Positions 32,754-40,969 of a stretch of 64,000 bases of DNA are shown here, piece after piece. Both the position numbers and the translations under genes were made by a program. The DNA comes from JAHEGP01 sp963792875. Its GTDB lineage: Bacteria > Pseudomonadota > Gammaproteobacteria > Pseudomonadales > JAHEGP01. The notes under the pieces were generated by a model. That model did no database searches. It was not told the origin of the DNA and saw only the letters and a program-made list of their open reading frames with translations. The first letter of the stretch is position 1. Every line of letters begins with the position of its first letter. The stretch lies in NCBI GenBank assembly GCA_963792875.1, contig CAWBXV010000009.1, positions 81,638-145,637 of the forward strand, written 5' to 3'.

Positions 32754-33623
32754 CTACACAATGCGGTTGCTCCAGCCCAGCTTGTCCCGGCAGGCCGCGT
32801 AGAAGCTGTGATTGAGCAGATGCACCAGCTGCAGTTTGTGCGGCTTTTTGTAGATCGAGACGACATCCTGCGGCTGGGTGGTCAGATGCACCTGGCCGTC
32901 ACAGCTGATATAAGGGTGGCAGGCGCCGATCACGATGCGGATCTGCGTGTCACCGCCGACGACGATGGGGCGCGAACTGAGCGTGTGGGGAAACATCGGC
33001 ACCAGCACCAGAGCGTCGAGGTCCGGGTGCATGATGGGACCGCCTCCCGACAGCGCGTAGGCGGTCGAACCCGTCGGCGTGGACACGATCAGGCCATCGG
33101 AGTCCTGGCTGTAGACATAGTCGCCATCCATGTACAGATCGAAGTTGATCATGCGCGCCGAGCGTCCGGAGTTGATGACCACGTCGTTGAGCGCATCGCC
33201 GCGCGAGATGATCTCGCCCTGCCGTTCCACCGTGACATCCAGCAGGAAGCGCTGCTCGATGCTGTATTTGCCGTCGAGCACATCGCCGACCTCGCGCTCG
33301 ACCTCCTCGGGGCGGATGTCGGTCAGAAAGCCCAGCCGCCCCCGGTTGATGCCCAGCACCGCGCAGTCGTGGGTGGCCAGCGCTCTGGCCGCGCCGAGCA
33401 GGCTGCCATCGCCGCCCACGACAATCGCCAGATCGCAGCGCTCGCCGATGGCCTGGCGATTGAGCGCCGGCAGGGCATGGTCGCCGATGCGCTCGGCGAT
33501 GGCCTTGTCGACGTACCAACGCACCTGGCGCCTGGAGAGCAGCTGGATCAGCAGCCGCACAGTATCGATCACGCGCTCGTTCTCGAGGCGCCCTATCAAG
33601 CCGATATTCTGAAAACTTTCCAT
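32754..33623 (-). CDS. nadK: NAD kinase
   Basis: Cytoplasmic kinase forming NADP from NAD. At 289 residues it has normal length. The GGDGS motif is in VVGGDGSLLGAARALA, followed by GINRGRLGFLTDI, the NE/D-type DALNDVVINSGRSARM, SDGLIVSTPTGSTAYALSGG and PIMHPDLDALVLVPMFPHTL. The ATG at 33623 (MESFQNIGLIGR) is preferred over one 9 codons upstream. It is the first gene of the rhomboid-yeaC-DUF2797-pepN run. Confidence 0.96.
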   Translation of the reverse strand: MESFQNIGLIGRLENERVIDTVRLLIQLLSRRQVRWYVDKAIAERIGDHALPALNRQAIGERCDLAIVVGGDGSLLGAARALATHDCAVLGINRGRLGFLTDIRPEEVEREVGDVLDGKYSIEQRFLLDVTVERQGEIISRGDALNDVVINSGRSARMINFDLYMDGDYVYSQDSDGLIVSTPTGSTAYALSGGGPIMHPDLDALVLVPMFPHTLSSRPIVVGGDTQIRIVIGACHPYISCDGQVHLTTQPQDVVSIYKKPHKLQLVHLLNHSFYAACRDKLGWSNRIV

Positions 33624-33721
33624 ACCCAACCGCCCGCCACGAGCGGCCATTATAGCGAGGCAGGGGGAGATTTCACTAAGCAGACGCCGCTACGCATCGA
33701 CGGCCCCGGCTCAGGCGCCGT

Positions 33722-35077
33722 TTATGCGGTGGAGCCCGCCCGCTTGATGAGGCGGCTGATGGTCAGGCTGCTCTCGCGATGCGAAGAGCAGCGGTCGCTT
33801 TCGCCGGGCTCGAACGTGGCCGGCGCCTCCACCCGGTGTACCGGCAGCCCGCACAGCTCGCCGTTGTCGCGCCTGCTGCCGCAGCGCGGCTGCTGGTAAT
33901 GCGCCAGCCAGGCGGAGTAATGCGCGAAGTCGACGTAACAGTAGCGCGCTGCGTACTCCTGGGGCGAGTCCAGATAGGTCGCGATGTCCTCATGCGGCAC
34001 CCTGAACTCCCCGGCGCCTGGCTGTATGGCCACGTAGCTGACGCCCGCCTCGCTCATGCGCCGCAGGAAGTCGCCGCCCGCGGCCTGTTCCTGCAGGCTG
34101 CGCTTCTGCTGCTGAAGCTCCTCGATGGCGCCATGCAGGCGCTCGATCTCGGCGTCCCGCTGCGCCCGCTCCAGGTCCTTGCGCTGCAGTTGCTCCTGCA
34201 GCTCCGCCGTGGCCACGTGCAGGGTCGCATCGAAGTCCTCCATCAACTGCTTGCCGAGCTGCTCGCCGTGCTCGATCTTGGCGATCTGGCTGCTGATCAG
34301 CGTGCGGACCTTGCGGAATTCCCCCGCCTGGGCATCCAGCGCCTGCTTCAGGTGGGCATTCACTCGCCGCTCGTCGGCGATGGTTCGCTCCAGCGCCGCG
34401 CAGGCCTGCGCCACGGCCTCGAGTTCTTCGCGATGCCGGCAATGCAGCCGCGCCAGGTGCTCCTCATGCTCGGACTTGAGCAGACTCAGGCGCAGGCGCA
34501 GCGAGCGCATCGAGCGCGCCAGACGCGCGCGCCCGCCCTTGTCATGCGGGCGGCCGCCACCCTCGCCCGCGGCGTCGTCGACGCCCTCATCGAGACCGTC
34601 ATCGAAAGCCTCGTCCTCGGGCTCATCGTGCGCGGTGCTCAGGCGCAGGCGGTTTTCCGCCATAATCTGACTGAGCGCGGTGAAGGCGTTGGCGCTGCCG
34701 CCCAGGGGAGGATCCCACAACTGCGACTGATGCCAGGCCACCGGGCAGCGGTTGCGGCACACCAGCCGGATGGGGCCGCTGCCGAGGTCGGGACCGGAGC
34801 TGGCCTGGCCCAGCAGCAGTTTGAGCGGCACGTTCCACTTGGGATCGGCCATGCCATCGACGCCGAAGCCGATCAGGAAAAACACCGCGGCGGTGACGTG
34901 CAGCCGGCTGTTGACCTCGACGTAGACGGCCGTCAGCTGCCTGCCGGCGAAGTCCGATACGGGCACCACCTGATCCAGTAGCGCCTCGAATTCACGGAAG
35001 AGCATCTGCCGGCCGACCCGGCCATTCTCGAAAAAAAGCACCGCTGATCGTTCATCGCTGGCGGCGGAAAGGCGCAT
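33722..35077 (-). CDS. Conserved hypothetical protein with acidic linker and coiled coil, 451 aa
   Basis: Not recognised. Residues 1-145 form a globular N-terminal domain (AVLFFENGRVGRQMLFREFE; FFLIGFGVDGMADPKWNVPL) with CRNRCPVAWHQSQLWDPP near its end. An acidic linker (EPEDEAFDDGLDEGVDDAAG) follows at about 150-175, and a long coiled coil at about 200-325 (LERTIADERRVNAHLKQAL; LQRKDLERAQRDAEIERLHG). The C-terminal domain contains RYCYVDFAHYSAWLAHYQQP and a pair of cysteine-bearing segments (RRDNGELCGLPV, RCSSH). No signal peptide. The layout suggests a cytoplasmic scaffold or DNA-associated protein, but no function can be named. It is transcribed alone towards nadK. Confidence 0.7.
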   Translation of the reverse strand: MRLSAASDERSAVLFFENGRVGRQMLFREFEALLDQVVPVSDFAGRQLTAVYVEVNSRLHVTAAVFFLIGFGVDGMADPKWNVPLKLLLGQASSGPDLGSGPIRLVCRNRCPVAWHQSQLWDPPLGGSANAFTALSQIMAENRLRLSTAHDEPEDEAFDDGLDEGVDDAAGEGGGRPHDKGGRARLARSMRSLRLRLSLLKSEHEEHLARLHCRHREELEAVAQACAALERTIADERRVNAHLKQALDAQAGEFRKVRTLISSQIAKIEHGEQLGKQLMEDFDATLHVATAELQEQLQRKDLERAQRDAEIERLHGAIEELQQQKRSLQEQAAGGDFLRRMSEAGVSYVAIQPGAGEFRVPHEDIATYLDSPQEYAARYCYVDFAHYSAWLAHYQQPRCGSRRDNGELCGLPVHRVEAPATFEPGESDRCSSHRESSLTISRLIKRAGSTA

Positions 35078-35241
35078 GGCTGCATCCCCAGTACGGTGGC
35101 GGTGGCGGAGTTTCGCGCGGCAACAGACCGCCCCGGCGATCGTTGCCCCATGGCCTTCAGCTTAGCAGCAACAGCCACCATTGCCTGCCGTTTCGCCCCC
35201 GGATGCGCCCGAAGGGGCCGACTTTGCGCGCCGTGGCGCGG

Positions 35242-35730
35242 TCAACGGCGGCTGCCGCCGGCTGGCGGCGCCACGGACTTGCAGCGCACCGCGGTGACGC
35301 CCAGGTCGCTCTGCACCACGCCCCCCTTGGCCCGCTGATCGACCCACCCACGCACGTAGGACATCGCGGCGTTGCCGGTCAGTATATTGAGATTGAAGAG
35401 CGTGTAGCGGTCGGTACAGCTGATGATGTTGACGGCGCTGTCGTAGGCGCACTGCGTCGTCTCCGGCAGCATGCCGAACGCGGCCAGGTCCAGCTGCACC
35501 CCGCTCTGCCTGACGATATGGCTGGTGACATTGAAGCGCTGCGTGGTCCACTGCCCGTAGTGATAGCGCAGACCCACCGCGTCCAGCTCGGCGCAGTACC
35601 AGTAGCCGGCGTCGGCGGCGCGCGCCGCGGCGCCGAGCGCTCCCCCAAGCAGCGCCGCACACAGGGCACGCGACGCGGACCTGCCGCACCCGCTGCCGCG
35701 CCGGTTCGTTGCCACCCGCCGATAGACCAC
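35242..35730 (-). CDS. Small exported cysteine-containing protein, 162 aa
   Basis: Not recognised. The GTG at 35730 has AGGAG five bases upstream and gives a basic N-terminus (MVYRRVATNRRGSG) followed by a hydrophobic core (ALCAALLGGALGAAARA), a signal peptide with likely cleavage near ARAADA. The mature part of about 115 residues holds four cysteines (YWYCAELDAV, TTQCAYD, IISCTDRY, AVRCKSVAP), consistent with two disulfides in the periplasm. The longer open frame upstream to 35934 has no protein-like character. It lies divergent to the operon at 36 kb, with about 250 gene-free bases between. Confidence 0.65.
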   Translation of the reverse strand: MVYRRVATNRRGSGCGRSASRALCAALLGGALGAAARAADAGYWYCAELDAVGLRYHYGQWTTQRFNVTSHIVRQSGVQLDLAAFGMLPETTQCAYDSAVNIISCTDRYTLFNLNILTGNAAMSYVRGWVDQRAKGGVVQSDLGVTAVRCKSVAPPAGGSRR

Positions 35731-35976
35731 TGTCACTCCTGCCACCCCGGGGCGTCCCCGGGCCCGATCCAGGCGGCGCGCTGCGTGAGCGCCGCAGAGG
35801 GATAAGGTACACCGCGGCGCCATCGAACGACAGTGCAACCGGCAGCCCTGACAGGGCTCAGGTAGCGACCGCGACCGCGTCCGCGCCGTGACGTCCGGAC
35901 GACCTCCCTGCCGGCCAGGGCGATGCCATTGCAAATACCGGGCTTTCTATTAGGCTTTCCCTGGAGGTCGACAAAC

Positions 35977-36036
35977 ATGACAATCACCAGCGGCCGCAGG
36001 CCGGCAGCGCAGGAGCTCGACAGCATTGATTGGTGA
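35977..36036 (+). CDS. Short leader ORF, 19 aa, overlapping the start of the GAF-adaptor gene
   Basis: An ATG at 35977 with a strong GGAGG eight bases upstream opens a frame that encodes MTITSGRRPAAQELDSIDW and stops at 36036, ten bases inside the next gene (TTG start at 36026). Either it is a leader peptide that couples translation to the operon, or it is the true N-terminus of the adaptor and a one-base error separates it. The good ribosome site here contrasts with the poorly spaced one before the TTG. Confidence 0.5.
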   Translation: MTITSGRRPAAQELDSIDW

Positions 36037-37684
36037 CTGGCTCAGTCTGCTGTGCGCCATGCTGCCGGGGGTACAGCGGGCTGCCGTGCTGTCACTGCCA
36101 TCCGGCCACGCGCTGGCGACCTGGCCGTCCGCGACCATCGCCACCAACGATCTCGAGCAGGCGGCCCGGTTGGCGCTGAGCCGCACAGCGCCCACGGTGT
36201 GCATGCCCGCCACCGAGAGCGGCGCCATGCTCGCGGCCAGACCCCTGACCCTGGCGGACCAGAACGGCGCAGTCATCGCGCTCGAGTTGACCGCCGGACC
36301 GGCCCAGCAGGCGGCGGTGCTGCGCCTGCTGGACTGGGGCCAGGCCTGGCTGAGCCTGCTGCAGCGGGACGCTGCCCCAGCGCCCTCCGACGCTGAGGCA
36401 GAGGTGCTCAAACCGCTGCAGGCTGCCCTGGCAGCCGACGCCGGGCACGCCGCCGCCGCACTGGCTACCGAACTGGCACGCCAGCAGGGCTTGCAACGCG
36501 CCTGCCTGGGCCGACTGCAGCGCGGCAGGGTGCGCATCGCCGGCGCGTCATTCAGCGACGGCATCGGCTCCCGCACGACGCTCGCGCAGCAGCTCGCGGC
36601 GTGCATGGAGGAGGCCCTGCAGCAGGGCCATACGCTCCACTGCCAGCGCGGTGACCCGGCCTGCCCCGACGCCCACGCCGCGCTGCTGCGAACCGACAAT
36701 TGCGCCAGCATCCTCTCGGTACCCCTGCGGGTCGACGGCGCCCTCTGCGGGGTGCTGCTCTGCACCCAGCACACGGCCGCCTTCAGCCCGGCGGCCATCC
36801 GCGACTGTGAGGCCCTGGCAGGTCTCGCCGGGCCCCTGCTGCGGCAGCGCCGCACCCGGCTGATCCCGGGCTCGCGGCGGCCGCTGAGCACCCGCCTCGC
36901 GCTGGCCGGCGCCGGCCTGCTGGCACTGGCGCTGCTGCCCGGCCCGCACCGGGTGGCCGCGCCGGCCCGGGTGGAGGGGCGCATCCAGCGCGCCATCGTC
37001 GCGCCCGTCGATGGCTACCTGCTCAGCGCCCCCGTCCGGGCCGGGGCCAGCATCCGCCAGGGCGACCTGATCGCCACACTGGACGACCACGAGATGCGGC
37101 TCGAACGCCAGCGCTGGGAGGGCCAGCGCGAGGAATACCGCCGCCAATACAGCCGCGACCTGGCCGAGCTGAATCACTCCCAGATGCGCATCGCCCAGTC
37201 CCAGGTCACCCAGGCCCAGGCCCGCCTGGACCTGCTGGAGGACAAGCTGAGCCGCCTGCGCATCACCGCGCCGATCGACGGCGTGATCATCAAGGGCGAC
37301 CTCAGCCGCGCCGTCGGCACCCCGGTCAAGCGCGGCGAGGTGCTGTTTGAACTGGCGCCGCTGGGGCAGTATCGCCTGATTCTCGATGTACCGGAGAGCG
37401 ACGTGACCTACCTGCGGGCCGGGCAGAGAGGTCGGCTGTCCTTGTCCTCGCTGCCCGATACCCCGATCGATTTCACGGTAGAGCAGGTGTCACCCGTCTA
37501 CAGCGAGCACGAGGGTGAGATCACGTATCGCACCGAGGCCCGCATCGACGCCGGCCTGCAGGCGATGCGCCCGGGCATGAGCGGCCTTGGCAAGATCCAG
37601 ATCGGCGAGCGCAGCTATCTATGGCTCGCCACCCACAAGATGTTCGACTGGCTGCGGCTGAAACTATGGTCGCTGCTGCCCTGA
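36026..37684 (+). CDS. GAF-domain membrane-fusion (HlyD-type) adaptor
   Basis: A 552-residue protein joining a cytoplasmic sensory part to a periplasmic adaptor. Residues about 125-285 look like a GAF domain (SILSVPLRVDGALCGVLLCT; FSPAAIRDCEALAGLAGP). One membrane helix follows (LALAGAGLLALALLPGP, about 290-310). The periplasmic part has a split barrel-sandwich/lipoyl domain (VEGRIQRAIVAPVDGYLLSA; LSRLRITAPIDGVIIKGDLS), a coiled-coil hairpin between the halves, and a beta-barrel ending in GLGKIQIGERSYLWLATHKM. It is the first large gene of the operon. The TTG start has AGGAG ten bases upstream and overlaps a leader ORF. Its stop lies inside the next gene. Confidence 0.8.
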   Translation: MIGDWLSLLCAMLPGVQRAAVLSLPSGHALATWPSATIATNDLEQAARLALSRTAPTVCMPATESGAMLAARPLTLADQNGAVIALELTAGPAQQAAVLRLLDWGQAWLSLLQRDAAPAPSDAEAEVLKPLQAALAADAGHAAAALATELARQQGLQRACLGRLQRGRVRIAGASFSDGIGSRTTLAQQLAACMEEALQQGHTLHCQRGDPACPDAHAALLRTDNCASILSVPLRVDGALCGVLLCTQHTAAFSPAAIRDCEALAGLAGPLLRQRRTRLIPGSRRPLSTRLALAGAGLLALALLPGPHRVAAPARVEGRIQRAIVAPVDGYLLSAPVRAGASIRQGDLIATLDDHEMRLERQRWEGQREEYRRQYSRDLAELNHSQMRIAQSQVTQAQARLDLLEDKLSRLRITAPIDGVIIKGDLSRAVGTPVKRGEVLFELAPLGQYRLILDVPESDVTYLRAGQRGRLSLSSLPDTPIDFTVEQVSPVYSEHEGEITYRTEARIDAGLQAMRPGMSGLGKIQIGERSYLWLATHKMFDWLRLKLWSLLP

Positions 37685-39926
37685 CAGCGGCCGCGGCCGA
37701 CCGCGCCACCCTGAGCGCCACCGCCGGCGCGGCGCCGGCGCCGTGGCAGGCGCTGGCACCGCTCAAGCTGGCGCTGAGCTGCAACGCGCGGCTGTACGAG
37801 CACAGCTACCGCGGCAGCCGCTGGACCATCATCGAGGACCGTTCGCAGGGCCACTACTTCCGCTGCCCGGCCGCTGCCGGCGATCTGCTGCGTCGCCTCG
37901 ATGGCCGCACCAGCCTGGCGGCCGTCATCCGGCAGTTGAGCCCGCCAGGGGGCGACCCGGCAGCGGGCGCCGCTGCTCGGGCGCCGCTGCGTCGGGCGCC
38001 GGCGCGGCGATGGCAGAGGATGCCGTGGACACCGCGGCCATCGCCGGGCTGCTGATACAGTTGCTGCAGGCCGGCCTGCTGCAGGGCGAGCTGCCGGTGG
38101 CTCACGGGGCGCAGCTGGCGCGCTGGGAGCGGCAGCGCCAGGTACAGCGCCGGCAGCAGTGGCTGCGACCGCTGATGATCCGCATTCCGCTGTGGGACCC
38201 CGACCGGCTGCTGGCGCGCGTCGCTCCCCGGCTGCGGCTGCTGTTCACGCCGGCGGCCGCCCTCGCCTGCGCCGCCGTCATCGCGCTGGCGCTGCTGCAG
38301 TGCGCCCAGCAGTGGACGGCGCTGCAGTGGTACTGGAGCGCCCGCTTCCTGGACCATGACAACCTGATGCTGCTGTTGCTGCTGTACCCGCTGCTCAAGG
38401 GGCTGCACGAACTGGGACACGGCATCGCCACCCGGCACTGGGGGGGCAGCGTCCACGAAACGGGCATCATGCTGCTGGTGTTCATGCCCCTGCCCTACGT
38501 GGATGCGTCCGCCAGCAGCGCCTTTGTCGACAAGCGGCAGCGCATGGTGGTGGCATCGGCCGGCATCCTGGTGGAGCTGATGGTGGCGGCGGCAGCGCTG
38601 CTGCTGTGGGGCCAGCTCAGCCATGGCCTGGCCAGAGACATCGCGTTCGACCTGGCGCTGCTCGGCGGCGCTTCGAGCCTGCTGTTCAACGGCAACCCAC
38701 TGCTGCGCTTCGACGGCTACTACGTGCTGTCAGACTGGTTGGAGATCCCCAATCTGGGCCCTCGCTCGGCGCGCTACCTCGGCTATCTCTGCCGGCGCTA
38801 CGCGGTGGGGCTGCGGCACGCGGTCAGTCCGGCGACGGCGCCGGGCGAGGCGCCATGGTTCCTGGTCTACGGCATTGCCGCCGGAGTCTACCGGCTGGTC
38901 ATCAGCTTCGGCATCGCCCTCTACGTCGCCGGCAAATATTTCGTCGCCGGCCTGCTGCTGGGAGCCTGGGGGCTGCTGCACCAGCTGCTGTGGCCCGCCG
39001 CCCGCAATCTGCTGAGCCTGATCCGGGCCGCCCGCAGCGAGGGGCGCCTGGCCCGGCTGGCCGGCGTCACCCTGCTGCTGCTCAGCGCCCTGATCAGCCT
39101 GCTGCTGTTCGTCCCGGTAACTTCCAGCACGCGAGCCCAGGGCCTGGTCATCCCCGCCGGCGAGGCCTATGTGCGCGCCGGCGCGGAGGGCTTCCTCGCG
39201 CAGCTTCACGTCGTCAACGGCGCCTCGGTGCGCGCCGGCACGGCGCTGCTGCGCCTCGAGAACCCCGACCTGGCGACCGAGATGACGATCCTGGAAGCCC
39301 GCCGCATCGAGCTGGAGACGCGCCTGGGGGACTCACTGCTGTCCGATCCGCTCGCAGCCGCCAACCTGCAGGCCAGCCTGCTGCAGCTGCAGAGTGAAAT
39401 CGACGAGCTCGCGCGCCAACTGGACGGACTCACCGTGTTCAGCGCCGTGGACGGCCGTTTCTTCACCGAGAGCCCCGCGGATAGGCTCGGTCGCTTCTAC
39501 GCCAAGGGCGACCAGCTGGGCTGGGTCATACCGACCGCGCCAGCCAGGGCGACGATCGCGCTGCCGGTGACCCGCGCCGCCTCGCTGAACGGCACCCTGC
39601 AGCGCATCGAAGTGCGCCTGCACAGCCGCCCGGGCCGCGTGTTCGAAGCCCGCCTGCTGCAGCAACAGCCGGCCGCAACCGACCTGCTGCCGCACGCCGG
39701 TCTCGGCAGCGCCGGCGGGGGTGCTATCCCGGTGGACCGCACCGATGGCGAACGCCTGCACACCATGGCGCCCGTGTTCCTGTACGACATCGAGCTGCCC
39801 GCCCAGGCCGGCGCGATGAGCGCGGGCGCGCGACTGACGGTGCGCTTCGTGCACGATGGCCAGCCGCTGGCGCGGCTCATCGGCGACCGCCTGCGCCAGA
39901 CGCTGCAGGAGAGGCTCAAAATCTAG
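37666..39926 (+). pseudogene. M50-type membrane protease fused to an adaptor-like domain, frameshift near the N-terminus
   Basis: Polytopic membrane protein of about 750 residues. From the ATG at 37666 the first frame encodes MVAAALTAAAADRATL, a PqqD-like segment (LYEHSYRGSRWTIIEDRSQG, then YFRCPAAAGDLLRRLDGRTS) and LAAVIRQLSPPGG. Between about 37940 and 38010, in a GC-rich stretch with repeated GGGCGCCG, the frame shifts. The second frame continues with TAAIAGLLIQLLQAGLLQG and RIPLWDPDRLLARVAP, many membrane helices, the zinc motif LLKGLHELGHGIATRHWGG (HExxH) and NPLLRFDGYYVLSDWLEIP, typical of site-2 protease relatives. The last 250 residues form a lipoyl/HlyD-like adaptor (VIPAGEAYVRAGAEGFLAQL). 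Substrate unknown; the giant protein downstream is a candidate. Confidence 0.78.
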
Positions 39927-40011
39927 AACCACGTCACTCCCTGACGGCCGACACACGCGCCATCCAAGACTATTCTTCTCAGTGCATCTCACACTTTGCG
40001 GAAGACTTATC

Positions 40012-40821
40012 GTGGTTTCCAAGGCAAATTTATTTACGGGTGCGCTGTCACTCGCCGTCGCCATACCCTCGTCGACGCTGGCAATACCCGCCGTCGATTG
40101 CGTCATCAACCCCTACCGCGAGACCGACCTGAGCAGTCCGGTGGCAGGCGTGCTGCAGGATGTACTGGTGGAAAAGAGCCAGCAGGTCAGCAGCGGCCAG
40201 ATCGTCGCCAGACTGGAGGCGAGCGTCGAAACCGCGGCGCTCAACCTCGCCGAGGAGCGCTCCGCGCTGGTTTCGGATGTCGCGGAGCAGGAGGTCAACC
40301 TGGAGTACGACACGCGGCGCAAGGCCCGCATCGACTCGCTGTTCGAGCGCCAGACCGCCTCCCGGGAGGTCAAGGACGAAGTCGAACGGGAGGCCCGCCT
40401 CGCCGAAGTCAGGCTGCAGCAGGCCCGCGACCTCAAGCGCACCCGCGAGCTGGAGCTCACCCGCGCGCAGGCGCAGCTGGACCAGAAGACGATGCGCGCC
40501 CCCTTCGATGGCATCGTGCTGCAGCGCTTCAAAACGCCCGGGGAGTACGTCGAGGAGCAGCCGGTGATGCGCATCGCCCAGCTCGACCCTCTCAGCATCG
40601 AAGCCATCGTACCCATCGAGTACTACGGCCAGATCGCCGTCGGCATGAAGGCCAAAGTGCATCCCAGCGCCGTCTCCGCCGAGGTCCGCCCGGCTGAAGT
40701 CACCGTGGTGGACCGCTTCGGCAACGCCGCCAGCGGCACCTTCGGCGTGCGCCTGGAGCTCGCCAACAAAGACTACGCCCTGCCCGCGGGCCTGCGATGC
40801 CGGCTCGAATTCGTCGAGTGA
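40012..40821 (+). CDS. HlyD-family periplasmic adaptor protein
   Basis: A 269-residue membrane-fusion type protein with a signal peptide (MVSKANLFTGALSLAVAIPS, cleavage near TLAIPA) instead of a membrane anchor. The two lipoyl half-motifs are ETDLSSPVAGVLQDVLVEKS and MRAPFDGIVLQRFKTPGEYV, separated by a coiled-coil hairpin of about 90 residues, then a beta-barrel domain (IVPIEYYGQIAVGMKAKVHP). No transporter ATPase or RND pump is encoded beside it; the partner may be the M50-type protein upstream. The GTG start has GGAAG seven bases upstream. The gap to the previous gene is 85 bases. Confidence 0.85.
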   Translation: MVSKANLFTGALSLAVAIPSSTLAIPAVDCVINPYRETDLSSPVAGVLQDVLVEKSQQVSSGQIVARLEASVETAALNLAEERSALVSDVAEQEVNLEYDTRRKARIDSLFERQTASREVKDEVEREARLAEVRLQQARDLKRTRELELTRAQAQLDQKTMRAPFDGIVLQRFKTPGEYVEEQPVMRIAQLDPLSIEAIVPIEYYGQIAVGMKAKVHPSAVSAEVRPAEVTVVDRFGNAASGTFGVRLELANKDYALPAGLRCRLEFVE

Positions 40822-40867
40822 AGGCAGCGCCCTCCACCGATCGCATCAGCGCCAGGCGCACGGCACG

Positions 40868-40891
40868 TGACCCGGGGATAGCCGCGGGTCA
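40868..40891. repeat. Inverted repeat before the giant LEPR-XLL gene
   Basis: TGACCCG (40868-40874) and CGGGTCA (40885-40891) are perfect inverted arms around a 10-base loop, about 80 bases before the GTG of the giant gene. It could be an operator or an attenuating hairpin; no T run follows. Confidence 0.4.
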
Positions 40892-40969
40892 GAGCGCGGT
40901 ATCGCCCGGCACCCGCCACCGGACTGCCGGCGACGGCCAACTGCGTCCTGCACAACGTGGAGACATGGC

